Below, piece after piece: positions 15,760 to 24,341 of a stretch of DNA of 64,000 nt. The DNA lies in assembly GCA_022826745.1 (NCBI GenBank), contig JAJDUI010000008.1, positions 331,283 through 395,282 on the forward strand, in the 5' to 3' direction. The stretch is from Thermoanaerobaculia bacterium. Its GTDB lineage: Bacteria; Acidobacteriota; Thermoanaerobaculia; Multivoradales; Multivoraceae. The position numbers were made by a program, and so were the translations under genes. A model generated the notes under the pieces. It did no database searches. It was given only the letters and a program-made list of their open reading frames with translations, and was not told where the DNA came from. Position 1 is the stretch's first letter; the number at the start of each line of letters is the position of its first letter.

Positions 15760-16538
15760 TGACGGAACTGACCACGCTGAGCCGGTCGGTGGCCGGCAAG
15801 ACGGCGCTGATCACGGGCTGCGCCTCGGGCATGGGCCGGGCCACGGCGAAGCTGTTTGCAGCCGAAGGCGCGAACGTCGCCGCTACGGACATCAACGCGG
15901 ACGGAGTTCGGGCAACGGTCGCCGAGATTCGCGCCGCCGGGCGGGAAGCGACCGCCTGGACCCTGGACGTGGGCGACGGCGATGCGATTCGCCGGGTGGT
16001 CGACGAAGTTGCCGACCGCTACGGCGGCCTGGACATCCTTGTGAACAACGCCGGCATCTCCCGCGGCGGCCCGATCGACGGCGACGAGTACGAGGTGCGT
16101 TGGCAGGAGACGGTCAATGTTCTCCTCACCGCCCACCAGCGGACGATCCGCGCGGCGCTGCCCTACCTCCGCAAGTCCGATTCACCGCGGATCGTCAACA
16201 TCGCTTCGACCGAGGGCCTGGGCGCGACCGCCATGAACAGCGCCTATTCGGCGGCCAAGACGGGGGTCATCGGATTGACCCGGGGTCTGGCGGTGGAGCT
16301 GGGCAAGGAGGGCATCACGGTGAACTGCATCTGCCCCGGCCCGATCCGTACCGCGATGACGGAGCGGATTCCGGAGGAGCACAAGCAGATCTACGCCCGA
16401 CGCCGCACCGCGCTGCGCCGTTACGGGGATCCGGAAGAGGTGGCCCACGGCACGCTGCACCTCTGCCTGCCCGCCTCGTCCTTCATCACCGGAGTCGCGT
16501 TGCCGGTCGATGGCGGTTTGACCGTTCGCCGCGCCTGA
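15759..16538 (+). CDS. SDR family oxidoreductase
   Basis: A 259-residue short-chain dehydrogenase/reductase of the classical type, using NAD(P) to interconvert an alcohol and a ketone. The cofactor motif T-G-C-A-S-G-M-G, the N-N-A-G segment, the catalytic serine in N-I-A-S-T and the Y-S-A-A-K pair are intact, and the C-terminal I-T-G-V-A-L-P-V-D-G-G is normal. Acidic D at the end of the second strand (A-A-T-D-I-N) suggests NAD over NADP. The ATG overlaps the aminotransferase stop (TGATG); an upstream in-frame start would add a glycine-rich tail and is less likely. Confidence 0.88.
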   Translation: MTELTTLSRSVAGKTALITGCASGMGRATAKLFAAEGANVAATDINADGVRATVAEIRAAGREATAWTLDVGDGDAIRRVVDEVADRYGGLDILVNNAGISRGGPIDGDEYEVRWQETVNVLLTAHQRTIRAALPYLRKSDSPRIVNIASTEGLGATAMNSAYSAAKTGVIGLTRGLAVELGKEGITVNCICPGPIRTAMTERIPEEHKQIYARRRTALRRYGDPEEVAHGTLHLCLPASSFITGVALPVDGGLTVRRA

Positions 16539-16551
16539 CTGTCCATTCTGC

Positions 16552-19542
16552 TCAACGAGCGTCGCCAGCCGGCGGCAGGATGGGCAGTTCGATCGCCGCG
16601 CCGCGATCCATGATCGCGAAGACCCGGTGACGCCGCGGGAACACGGACGGGAGTGGCCCTCCCGGAACCGTGCCGTTGAAGCCGCTTCGCTGAAGACCGG
16701 GGGCGTTGAACCTCTCGGCCACCTCGGGCCGGTCGCGCCTTGCTCGTCCCAGCAAGGCCAGAAACTCGTCGTCACGGTAGATGACGACCTGACGCGGCGG
16801 TTCGCCGCGTTCCAGGTCGGCCGCCCAGACACTGATCCGCGTGCCCTTGCCGACCGCGGCGACGCGGTCGACCGCGCCTGCGTAGCCGTCGCCGGGGCTC
16901 GCGACGACGAGCCGGCGACCGTCCGAGAAGGGTATGACCTCCCTGCCGCCGCGGTCGCGCTCGATTGAGCGATAACCGAATCGAAGTCGAATCGCTACGC
17001 CGGCGTGCCCGACCGCGAAGGCTACGATGCCCTCTCGTTCGACCTGTTCCCGGTCGGCCGCGAGTTCGAGCGTGAAGCCGTTGTCCCTGAGCGCCGGTCC
17101 GGTAAAGGCAACCGGGGCGTTTCCCCCGACCATGGCGACGACCGTCCCGGATTGTCCGGGGCTCGACGCGGCGTCGAAGGTCCGGCCGCTCACGCGGAAA
17201 GTCTGTAGTCCGTCGGCCGCGGTCTGTTGTCCGGGCACGGTCGCTTCCAGATGCCCGGAGAACTCGCCAGATCTCGCAACGACCCGAAAGCGCTCTGGCG
17301 CCTGGTTGGGGCTTCCGATCGGGCGGCGGAGCAGACCTCGCACCAGGCCCGCGTTGTTGCGCTCAGGCGTCCACGAGTAGCTGGGGTCCGCTTCATAGGG
17401 GAGGTTTTCCGGCGGCGAGATGCGCTCCAGTCCCGGAGCGGCGTCTCGGCCGGAGACGAAGAACAGGTCGACCTGGTTGCGGCCTGGGCGAAGCAGGTCG
17501 TCGGGTAGCAGGGCAGAGATCCGGTTGCGCCCGCGTGCGTCGGCGTACGGGCGAACCGAATCCGCGACGATTCCATTGACGGCCACGGCGACCGACCGGT
17601 CGGTTCGATCCCCGGGCTCGACGAATGTGGCTTCAACCACTGCGGGTACGAACATCGCGTCCTTGTCGACGTCATCCCAGGCGTCAGGAACGTCCAGGCG
17701 GGCATGGGTGCTGCCGTCGCGCAGCGGAAGTTCCGCGACGGATCTGCCGTGCAGATCGCGCTCCGTTCCGATCGCCGCCGGATCGTTCGCACTGCCCAGC
17801 AGCTCGGTCTGGGCGGCGAGCCGGGCGCGGCGCCAGGGGCCGCGATCGGCTGGAAGCCGGAGGCCGTCGACATGCTCCGCGAACCACAGGGGTTCGGCGC
17901 TGGTCGGGGAGCGCTGCGCCAGGGCGCCGGGCCGGGCGCCGGCGAGTTCCAGAATTCGGGGCAGCAGATCCACCAGGGAGAACACCCCCTCGTCGACCTT
18001 CGCCTCTTCCTGAAGGGGCGCCTTGACGATCAGCGGCACGGCGACCAGGTCCAGGAGCTGATCGCCGGAGGCGTCCGGGCCTGGCAGCCGAAGCGACTTG
18101 CCGGGCTGGAACGAGGCGCCGTGGTCCGCGGTGAGCGCGATCAGGCTTCGGTCGAACAGGTCGAGCGACTCGAGCCGGTCAATCAGTTCACCGATCAGCC
18201 GGTCGACGAACTCAACCTGCAGCAGGTAGCGCTTCTCGTGGTTCCTGACGGTCCACGGGTCGACCGTCCAGATTCCGTCGCGGAGACCGTAGGACCTGCT
18301 GCGTCCGTACCTTCGCCCGGACGGCAGGTACTCCCAGGGGCCGTGCGGCAGCAGAACATGCGCGAAGTACACGCCCGGTCGCTCGCCCGGCGGTTCCAGC
18401 GAGCCGACGAAGCGGCGAAAGTCGGCGACTCGTTCGTCGTTCCGGCGATGGGGGTGACTTCGCGCCAGTCGCCGCTCGCTTGGCGTCAACGTGGTCTGCG
18501 ATCCGCTGAGGCCGAAACCGCTCCAGGTCCGGTCGAGAGGCGGGAGCCATTTCGCCCATGGCTCCGGCACGGTCAGGCTCAGCCATACGAAGCGGAGATC
18601 GGACACCAGCAAACCGAAACGGCTGGCGAAGGAGCGGTGCCGTTGTTCGAACCGGTTCAGCGTGGGTGGGCACAGCGAAGTGACCGGCTCCATGACGAAC
18701 AGGTCGTGGCTGGGGGCGAGCAGCGTGAAGAGGTTGATCGGATGGTCCTCGGCGATCGGAAGCCGTTCGCGCTCGGGACTCAAGCCGGTCAGGAGCGCCG
18801 GTACCGCGTGGTGCGTCATGTTGGAAGCGGCGGTGGCGTTGGGGTACCAGGTGCCGCGGTCCGCCAATCGCGCGAGGTTGGGAAGCCGTTGCCGGTCGAT
18901 CTTGCCTTCGCCGTCGAGGATCGAGATCATCGACCACTCGTCGAAGACGACCAGCACGACAGGGGCTTGCGCCCCCGTGGGGTTTGTCGGAAGCTGGCGG
19001 TCCGGGATCGAGAGGCTGCGGCGCACGTCGCGGTCGAGCACGAGGACCGCCGGCGCGGCGGCCGCGGCGACCGCCAGCACGGTGGCGAGGAGACGGACCG
19101 CGGGAAGCCGGACGTATGCCCACGCCCCGCCGGCGACGGCAACGGCGCCGAGGGCGCCGGCCGCGGCCGCGGGCAGGCCGTGCGCGGCCTGCAGAACGAT
19201 GGCGCCGGTCAGCAGGCCAACCGGACCCGCAACCGCCGGTCGGATCCAGGCGGTGCGGCGGAACCGCGCCGCCGCAGCCGGAACGGAGAGCGCCAGTGGG
19301 GGGCCGACCGCCAGCAACGCGATCAGGGCCAGGAGGTCCGCGACCCCGAGATGCCTGATGGCGAAGAACTCCGGTGTCCGCCGCAGCAGGTCGTACACGG
19401 GTTGAGCAATCGCGAGACTGCTCAGACCGGCGATTGCCAGGAGGCCTCGGCCGAGTTCCGCGGACGGACCGTGGCTTTGCCGTGGCTCGTGACCGGCGGA
19501 CGGCGGAGGCGCGGGATTGACAGGTCGCGCCGCTTTGGTCAC
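16552..19542 (-). CDS. Membrane-anchored sulfatase/alkaline-phosphatase superfamily protein
   Basis: A 996-residue protein. Residues about 30-180 hold five or so membrane helices. From about residue 190 comes an alkaline-phosphatase-superfamily domain: V-V-L-V-V-F-D-E-W-S (metal aspartate), L-P-N-L-A-R-L-A-D-R-G-T-W-Y, then S-N-M-T-H-H-A-V-P-A-L-L-T-G, and later A-L-T-A-D-H-G-A-S-F (metal Asp/His). The arylsulfatase C-x-P-x-R formylglycine motif is absent; a Thr/Ser in the S-N-M-T segment would be the nucleophile, as in phosphoglycerol or phosphoethanolamine transferases. The last 350 residues are beta-rich with no recognised domain. The GTG start overlaps the upstream SDR stop (GTGA). Confidence 0.75.
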   Translation of the reverse strand: MTKAARPVNPAPPPSAGHEPRQSHGPSAELGRGLLAIAGLSSLAIAQPVYDLLRRTPEFFAIRHLGVADLLALIALLAVGPPLALSVPAAAARFRRTAWIRPAVAGPVGLLTGAIVLQAAHGLPAAAAGALGAVAVAGGAWAYVRLPAVRLLATVLAVAAAAAPAVLVLDRDVRRSLSIPDRQLPTNPTGAQAPVVLVVFDEWSMISILDGEGKIDRQRLPNLARLADRGTWYPNATAASNMTHHAVPALLTGLSPERERLPIAEDHPINLFTLLAPSHDLFVMEPVTSLCPPTLNRFEQRHRSFASRFGLLVSDLRFVWLSLTVPEPWAKWLPPLDRTWSGFGLSGSQTTLTPSERRLARSHPHRRNDERVADFRRFVGSLEPPGERPGVYFAHVLLPHGPWEYLPSGRRYGRSRSYGLRDGIWTVDPWTVRNHEKRYLLQVEFVDRLIGELIDRLESLDLFDRSLIALTADHGASFQPGKSLRLPGPDASGDQLLDLVAVPLIVKAPLQEEAKVDEGVFSLVDLLPRILELAGARPGALAQRSPTSAEPLWFAEHVDGLRLPADRGPWRRARLAAQTELLGSANDPAAIGTERDLHGRSVAELPLRDGSTHARLDVPDAWDDVDKDAMFVPAVVEATFVEPGDRTDRSVAVAVNGIVADSVRPYADARGRNRISALLPDDLLRPGRNQVDLFFVSGRDAAPGLERISPPENLPYEADPSYSWTPERNNAGLVRGLLRRPIGSPNQAPERFRVVARSGEFSGHLEATVPGQQTAADGLQTFRVSGRTFDAASSPGQSGTVVAMVGGNAPVAFTGPALRDNGFTLELAADREQVEREGIVAFAVGHAGVAIRLRFGYRSIERDRGGREVIPFSDGRRLVVASPGDGYAGAVDRVAAVGKGTRISVWAADLERGEPPRQVVIYRDDEFLALLGRARRDRPEVAERFNAPGLQRSGFNGTVPGGPLPSVFPRRHRVFAIMDRGAAIELPILPPAGDAR

Positions 19543-20306
19543 CGACTGCCGCCGTCGATCCGCAGGATCGCGCCCGTCGTGTAGCTCGAAGCGTCGGAGG
19601 CGAGGTAGAGCGCGGCGCCCACGATCTCGTCGGGCTCGCCGCCGCGGCCGAGCGCGATCGAGGTCTTCGCCCGCTCGTTGAAGGCCTCCAGGTCCCAGGC
19701 CTTGGAGATGTCGGTCAGGAAGGGGCCGGGCATGATCGCGTTGACCCGGACCTTGGGGCCGTAAGCGTGAGCCAGCGATTCGGTCAGGGCGTTCAGGCCC
19801 GCCTTGGCCGCGCCGTAGGGCTCGGCGTTGGCGCTCGGGTGGATCGCGGCGGTGCTGGTCACGTTGATGATGCTGCCGCCGTCGCCTTCGGCCATTCGCG
19901 CGCCGATCACCGCGGACAACCGGAACGGCCCCTTCAGGTTGACGCCGACGACCTTGTCGAACAGCTCTTCGCTGACCTCGGCGAGGCTCGGGTAGAGCGG
20001 CGACATGCCGGCGTTGTTGACCAGCACATCGACCTTGCCGAAGCGCTCGTACGCGGCTTCGATCAGGGCATCCACGTCGTTCCAGCGACCGACGTGGCAG
20101 GCATGGGCCAGGCCTTCTCCGCCCATCGCTTCGATCTCCGAGACGACGGAACGGCAGGAGTCGATCTTCCGGCTCGTGACGACAACGTTCGCGCCGGCGG
20201 CGGCAAAGGCGAGCGACATCTCGCGGCCGAGGCCGCGGCTGCCGCCGGTGACGAGGGCGGTGCGTCCGGAGAGGTCGAAGAGTCGGCGTGTTTCTCGGGT
20301 CGTCAT
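19539..20306 (-). CDS. SDR family oxidoreductase
   Basis: A 255-residue classical short-chain dehydrogenase with T-G-G-S-R-G-L-G for the cofactor, N-N-A-G, catalytic serine in N-V-T-S-T, Y-G-A-A-K, and the closing T-G-A-I-L-R-I-D-G-G. R at the end of strand two (T-S-R-K) favours NADPH. It resembles gluconate 5-dehydrogenase/FabG-like reductases but the substrate is not defined. Its stop overlaps the GTG of the membrane sulfatase-family gene, so they form a two-gene operon; the promoter should lie in the 50-bp divergent gap shared with the MBL hydrolase. Confidence 0.88.
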   Translation of the reverse strand: MTTRETRRLFDLSGRTALVTGGSRGLGREMSLAFAAAGANVVVTSRKIDSCRSVVSEIEAMGGEGLAHACHVGRWNDVDALIEAAYERFGKVDVLVNNAGMSPLYPSLAEVSEELFDKVVGVNLKGPFRLSAVIGARMAEGDGGSIINVTSTAAIHPSANAEPYGAAKAGLNALTESLAHAYGPKVRVNAIMPGPFLTDISKAWDLEAFNERAKTSIALGRGGEPDEIVGAALYLASDASSYTTGAILRIDGGSR

Positions 20307-20356
20307 GGCGGGGGAGATTACAACCGCGGCCCGCGGCGGGGTAGATTCCGCGGACG

Positions 20357-21052
20357 ATGAGCGACGCTCCCCCTGCCGGAGAACCGCGTCTGATCCAGAT
20401 CCAGGCCGGACCGATGGCGAACTTCGTCTATGTCCTGGCCGACCCGTCGACCGGCCGCGCCTGGGTCGTCGATCCGGCATGGGAGCCGATCCGCGTGGTC
20501 GAAATCGCGCAGGAGCAGGGCTACGACGTTGTCGGCGTGCTGGCGACGCACTTCCACCAGGATCACATCGGCGGCGACATCTACGGCCAGCACGTTCCGG
20601 GGGTGCGCGAGCTGCGCGCCGAGTTCGACGTGCCGATGCTGATTCACGAGGCCGAGGCGGAACGCGGCGCCGAAATGGCCGGCTGCCCGCCCGACCGGGT
20701 GGAGTCGTTCCGGGACGGCGACATCCTCGAACTGGGCGAGTTGGCGGTCGAGGTGCTGCACACGCCGGGCCATTCCCCGGGCAGTTGCTGCTTCCGCGCC
20801 GGCAGCCACGTGCTGACCGCGGACACGCTGTTCGTGCAGGGAATCGGCCGGATCGACCTGCCGCACAGCGACGCCGACGCGATGTACCGCTCGCTGCAGC
20901 GGCTGAAGAACCTGCCGCCGGAACTCGCGATCTACCCGGGCCACGACTACGGCCCCGAGTCCAGCTCGACGATCGGCCGTGAACTCATGTGGAACGCCTA
21001 TCTCCGACCGGACAGTCTTGAGCAGTGGCGGGCGATGCTGGGCTTCCTTTGA
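20357..21052 (+). CDS. MBL-fold hydrolase, glyoxalase II-like
   Basis: A 231-residue metallo-beta-lactamase-fold enzyme. The binuclear metal site is complete: H65-F-H67-Q-D69-H70, then H-T-P-G-H-S-P-G, the bridging aspartate in T-A-D-T-L-F, and Y-P-G-H-D-Y at the C-terminus. The arrangement matches hydroxyacylglutathione hydrolases and related thioesterases; persulfide dioxygenases share the core but have other conserved positions that I cannot confirm. Its stop TGA is directly followed by the ABC transporter genes, so they may be co-transcribed. Confidence 0.85.
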   Translation: MSDAPPAGEPRLIQIQAGPMANFVYVLADPSTGRAWVVDPAWEPIRVVEIAQEQGYDVVGVLATHFHQDHIGGDIYGQHVPGVRELRAEFDVPMLIHEAEAERGAEMAGCPPDRVESFRDGDILELGELAVEVLHTPGHSPGSCCFRAGSHVLTADTLFVQGIGRIDLPHSDADAMYRSLQRLKNLPPELAIYPGHDYGPESSSTIGRELMWNAYLRPDSLEQWRAMLGFL

Positions 21053-21060
21053 GTTCCGGG

Positions 21061-21765
21061 GTGGCGGCGCTCGCGTCGCAGGGGGCTCCGGCCCGCCTCG
21101 AGACCCGGGGCCTGCGTCGCGAACTGCGTTCGGGGGAACGCACCCTGGTCGTGGTCGACGATGTCGATCTCGAGGTGGCCGCCGGCGAGTGCGTTTCCGT
21201 CCGGGGCCCCTCCGGGGCCGGCAAGTCGACGTTGCTCGCGCTGCTTGCCGGACTCGACCGGCCTACCGCCGGAAGCGTCCTGATCGACGGCCAGCCGATC
21301 GAGCATCTGAGCGAGGACGAACTGGCCCTCCTGCGGCGGGAGAAGATCGGCTTCGTCTTCCAGGCGTTTCAGTTGCTTCCCAACCTGACCGCGCGCGAGA
21401 ACGTCCAGTTTCCGCTCGACCTGCTGGGGCGCAGGCGCTCCGGGCGGCGGGCGGAGGAACTCCTGGCGGACGTCGGCCTGGCGGAACGCGTCCACCACTA
21501 TCCGTCGCAACTCTCGGGCGGTGAGCAGCAGCGAGTAGCCCTGGCCAGGGCGTTCGCCGCCGAGCCGCGGATCCTCCTGGGCGACGAACCGACGGGCAAC
21601 CTGGACTCGGTGACCGGCGCGGCGGTCCTCGATGCGATGATGGCGTTGCGGGATCGATTCGGATCGACCCTGGTGCTGGTGACCCATGATCCGGCAGTGG
21701 CTGCGCTCGCCGATCGCGAGCTGGTCATGGTGGACGGCCGCGTCTCGGAAGCAAGTGCCCGGTGA
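21061..21765 (+). CDS. ABC transporter ATP-binding protein (LolD/MacB-like group)
   Basis: A 234-residue ATPase with Walker A G49-P-S-G-A-G-K-S-T, Q-loop F-Q-A-F-Q-L-L-P, signature L-S-G-G-E-Q-Q-R, Walker B I-L-L-G-D-E-P-T-G-N-L-D and the H-loop T-H-D. The F-Q-x-F-x-L-L-P-x-L-T-A-x-E-N-V and E-P-T-G-N-L-D patterns are those of the LolD/MacB/YbbA group, which work with FtsX-like permeases. GTG at 21061 is taken as start; TTG at 21049, overlapping the previous stop, is an alternative. Its stop overlaps the permease start (GTGA). Substrates in this group include lipids, lipoproteins and peptides. Confidence 0.9.
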   Translation: MAALASQGAPARLETRGLRRELRSGERTLVVVDDVDLEVAAGECVSVRGPSGAGKSTLLALLAGLDRPTAGSVLIDGQPIEHLSEDELALLRREKIGFVFQAFQLLPNLTARENVQFPLDLLGRRRSGRRAEELLADVGLAERVHHYPSQLSGGEQQRVALARAFAAEPRILLGDEPTGNLDSVTGAAVLDAMMALRDRFGSTLVLVTHDPAVAALADRELVMVDGRVSEASAR

Positions 21766-24341
21766 GTCCGCGGGTCGCGCTCCGGTACTCGCTACGGGAA
21801 CTCCGGGGCTCCCTGGGGCGGGTCTGGGTCTGGGTGGCGTGCCTCTCGGTCGGCGTCGGCGCCGTCGTTTCGGTCGCGGGACTTGCCTCGAGCGTCGACG
21901 GCGCGATCCGGGGGGAGGCGCGGAAGCTGCTGGCGGCGGACCTGGCTGTTCGCTCACGGGGCCCGGTTCCGGAGGACGTGCTGGAGACGATCGATGGCGT
22001 TCCCGGGGCCGCTCGCGCCGAGGTGCGCGAGCTGGCGGCGATGGTGGGCCGCGCTTCGCCCCGCGAACGGGGCCGCGAAGGCCCGTCGAGCCTGCTGGCC
22101 GAACTGAAGGCGGTGTCTGGCGGCTATCCGTTCTATGGCGAACTCGTGGCGGAGCCGCCGCTGCCTCCCGGAGCGCTCCCGGCGGACGTTCTGGGCGACC
22201 ACTCCGCGCTCGTGTCGCCGGAAGCGCTGTCCCGACTCGGCCTGAACGTCGGCGACGATCTTCGTCTCGGCCGGCGGACGCTCCGGATCATCGGCTCGCT
22301 TGAAGGGGAGCCGGACCGGCTGCCTACGGCGTTCGCGTTCGGGCCGCGGGTCGTCGTGGGCGTGGCCGCGCAGGAGGCGGCTGGTCTCTTTCCCTTCGCG
22401 GGCTTCGGCGGCTATCGGGTGCTGGTGCGGCTGCCGGGGAAGCAGTCGCTCGAAGAGCTTGAACTGCGTGCCGACGCCCTCCGCGACGAGATCGACGACG
22501 GCGCGGTGCGGGTCGAGACCTACGCCGATGCCCAGCCGGGCATCCGGGAGGACCTCGAACGGCTCTCGCGCTACCTGGGCCTGGTAGCGCTGCTGTCGCT
22601 CCTGGTCGGCGGCGTCGGCGTGGCCCAGGGTATTCGCGCCTGGCTGACCCAGCGTCTCGACGCGCTCGCGGTGCTCAAGTGTCTGGGGGCCCGGCCACGC
22701 GACCTGATGCGCACCTACGTCGTCCAGGCTGTCCTGCTGGGCCTGGTGGCCGGGGTGATCGGCGGCGTGGCCGGGCTGTTCTCCATCCTCCTCGTGCCGG
22801 CGATCCTGGGTGGCGCGCTGCCGGTCGAGGCGGTTTCGATCTGGCAGCCCTGGGCTTTCCTCCGGGGAGTGGCCCTCGGTGTCGGCGTTTCGACGGCGTT
22901 CTCGGCTCCGGCGCTGCTCGTCGTACTGCGCGCGCCGCCGGTGCGCGTGTTCCGCAGCGGCGCCGAACCGTTGCCGGGTTCACGGCTCGCGAGCGCTCTC
23001 TCCGTGTTCGCGGTGGGTGCCGGCGTGGCGGGTTCGACGGCGCTCCAGGCCGGGTCGCTGTGGCTGGCGCTCCGGTTCATGGGCGCGGTGGCGGCGGCTG
23101 TCGTCGCGTTGATCCTGGCGGCGCTGCTGTTACGGCGGCTGGCCCGGTTCCTGGCGCCCAGGTGCCGCTCCTCCTGGCTCCGCTATGGCGTCGCGGCGCT
23201 GGCGCGGCCCGAATCTGGCACGCTGGCGGCCTCGGTCGCACTGGGAATGGGCCTGATGGTGTTGCTCGCCATGTTCGTCGTTCAGGGGCACCTTCACGAC
23301 GAACTGGCGGCCGGGCTTCCCGAGGAGGCTCCGAGCGCGTTCCTTCTGAACGTACCGGAGACGGGTTGGGGAGACCTCGCCGGTCTTCTCGAGCGCGAGG
23401 GGGCCCGGAGGGTGCAGTCGGCACCGGTGGTGATGGCCCGCGTCAGGGCGATCGACGGGGTTCCGGTGGCGGAGCGGCTGAACGACCGCAACCGCTGGGC
23501 CCTGAGGCGGCAACTGCGGTTGACGTATCTCGATGAGCTGCCCGAGGACAACGTGATCCTCGAGACCTGGAACAGGGGTGCCGCCGGGCCGGCGACGGCG
23601 GCGCGGCCATGGGTCGATCCGGCGGTTGGCGAGGTCAGTGTCGAGCAGGAGTTCGCGGAGACGATCGGAGTGAGCGTCGGCTCGACGATCGACCTCGAGG
23701 TGGGCGGCCGGGAGATCCGGATCACCGTGACCAGCCTGCGACACGTGGACTGGGAGGGTTTCGGCATCAACTTCTTCCTCGTGGTCGAGCCGGCCGTGCT
23801 TGACTGGGCGCCGCACACCCGGCTCGCGGCAGCCTGGTTGCCCCAGGAGCGCGAACAGCGGATCCAGGACGAGATCTACCTCGCCTATCCCGGTGTCGCC
23901 GTGGTCCGGATCCGGGAAGTGCTCCAGAAGGTGGTCGACCTGGTGGGCAACCTTCAGGTCGGTGTGCGAGTTCTCGGCAGCTTCACGGTGGCCGCGGCCC
24001 TGCTGACGCTGGCCGGCGCGGTCGCCGCGAGTTCGACGCGACGCGGCCGCGAGGCGGCCCTGCTCAAGACGATCGGGTCGACCCGCTTCGATGTGCTGCG
24101 CGCTTTCGCGGCCGAGTACGTTCTGGTCGGCCTGTCGGCGGCGGCAGTGGCGGCCGTGCTCGGTTCGGCGGCGGCCTGGTGGCTGGTGACCCGGGAGCTC
24201 GAACTTGCCTGGTCGTTCAGGCCCTGGGCGGTGTTCGGGGCGCTCGCCGCGGGCAGCCTGCTTTCGCTCGCGACGGGGCTCCTGGCCAGCGTCGGCGCGC
24301 TACAGCGGCCGCCGATCGACTCCCTGCGCGAGGCGCGTTGA
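21762..24341 (+). CDS. ABC transporter permease with two FtsX domains
   Basis: An 859-residue permease of the YbbP type: an N-terminal helix (20-40), a periplasmic domain of about 200 residues, a block of membrane helices with the first FtsX module (about 265-460), a second periplasmic part, and the C-terminal FtsX module (last 140 residues). Each module carries the family pattern of the form R-x-x-x-x-A-x-L-K-x-x-G (A-V-L-K-C-L-G-A and A-L-L-K-T-I-G-S). YbbP-like permeases are thought to act on envelope lipids or hydrophobic molecules. The GTG start overlaps the ATPase stop, and the stop overlaps the MFS start (TGATG). Confidence 0.85.
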   Translation: MSPRVALRYSLRELRGSLGRVWVWVACLSVGVGAVVSVAGLASSVDGAIRGEARKLLAADLAVRSRGPVPEDVLETIDGVPGAARAEVRELAAMVGRASPRERGREGPSSLLAELKAVSGGYPFYGELVAEPPLPPGALPADVLGDHSALVSPEALSRLGLNVGDDLRLGRRTLRIIGSLEGEPDRLPTAFAFGPRVVVGVAAQEAAGLFPFAGFGGYRVLVRLPGKQSLEELELRADALRDEIDDGAVRVETYADAQPGIREDLERLSRYLGLVALLSLLVGGVGVAQGIRAWLTQRLDALAVLKCLGARPRDLMRTYVVQAVLLGLVAGVIGGVAGLFSILLVPAILGGALPVEAVSIWQPWAFLRGVALGVGVSTAFSAPALLVVLRAPPVRVFRSGAEPLPGSRLASALSVFAVGAGVAGSTALQAGSLWLALRFMGAVAAAVVALILAALLLRRLARFLAPRCRSSWLRYGVAALARPESGTLAASVALGMGLMVLLAMFVVQGHLHDELAAGLPEEAPSAFLLNVPETGWGDLAGLLEREGARRVQSAPVVMARVRAIDGVPVAERLNDRNRWALRRQLRLTYLDELPEDNVILETWNRGAAGPATAARPWVDPAVGEVSVEQEFAETIGVSVGSTIDLEVGGREIRITVTSLRHVDWEGFGINFFLVVEPAVLDWAPHTRLAAAWLPQEREQRIQDEIYLAYPGVAVVRIREVLQKVVDLVGNLQVGVRVLGSFTVAAALLTLAGAVAASSTRRGREAALLKTIGSTRFDVLRAFAAEYVLVGLSAAAVAAVLGSAAAWWLVTRELELAWSFRPWAVFGALAAGSLLSLATGLLASVGALQRPPIDSLREAR

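Noticed and set aside
17704..19584. Long plus-strand open frame opposite the sulfatase-family gene
   Set aside because: Antisense product of high GC third positions; no recognisable motif, whereas the minus strand carries the AP-superfamily metal motifs.
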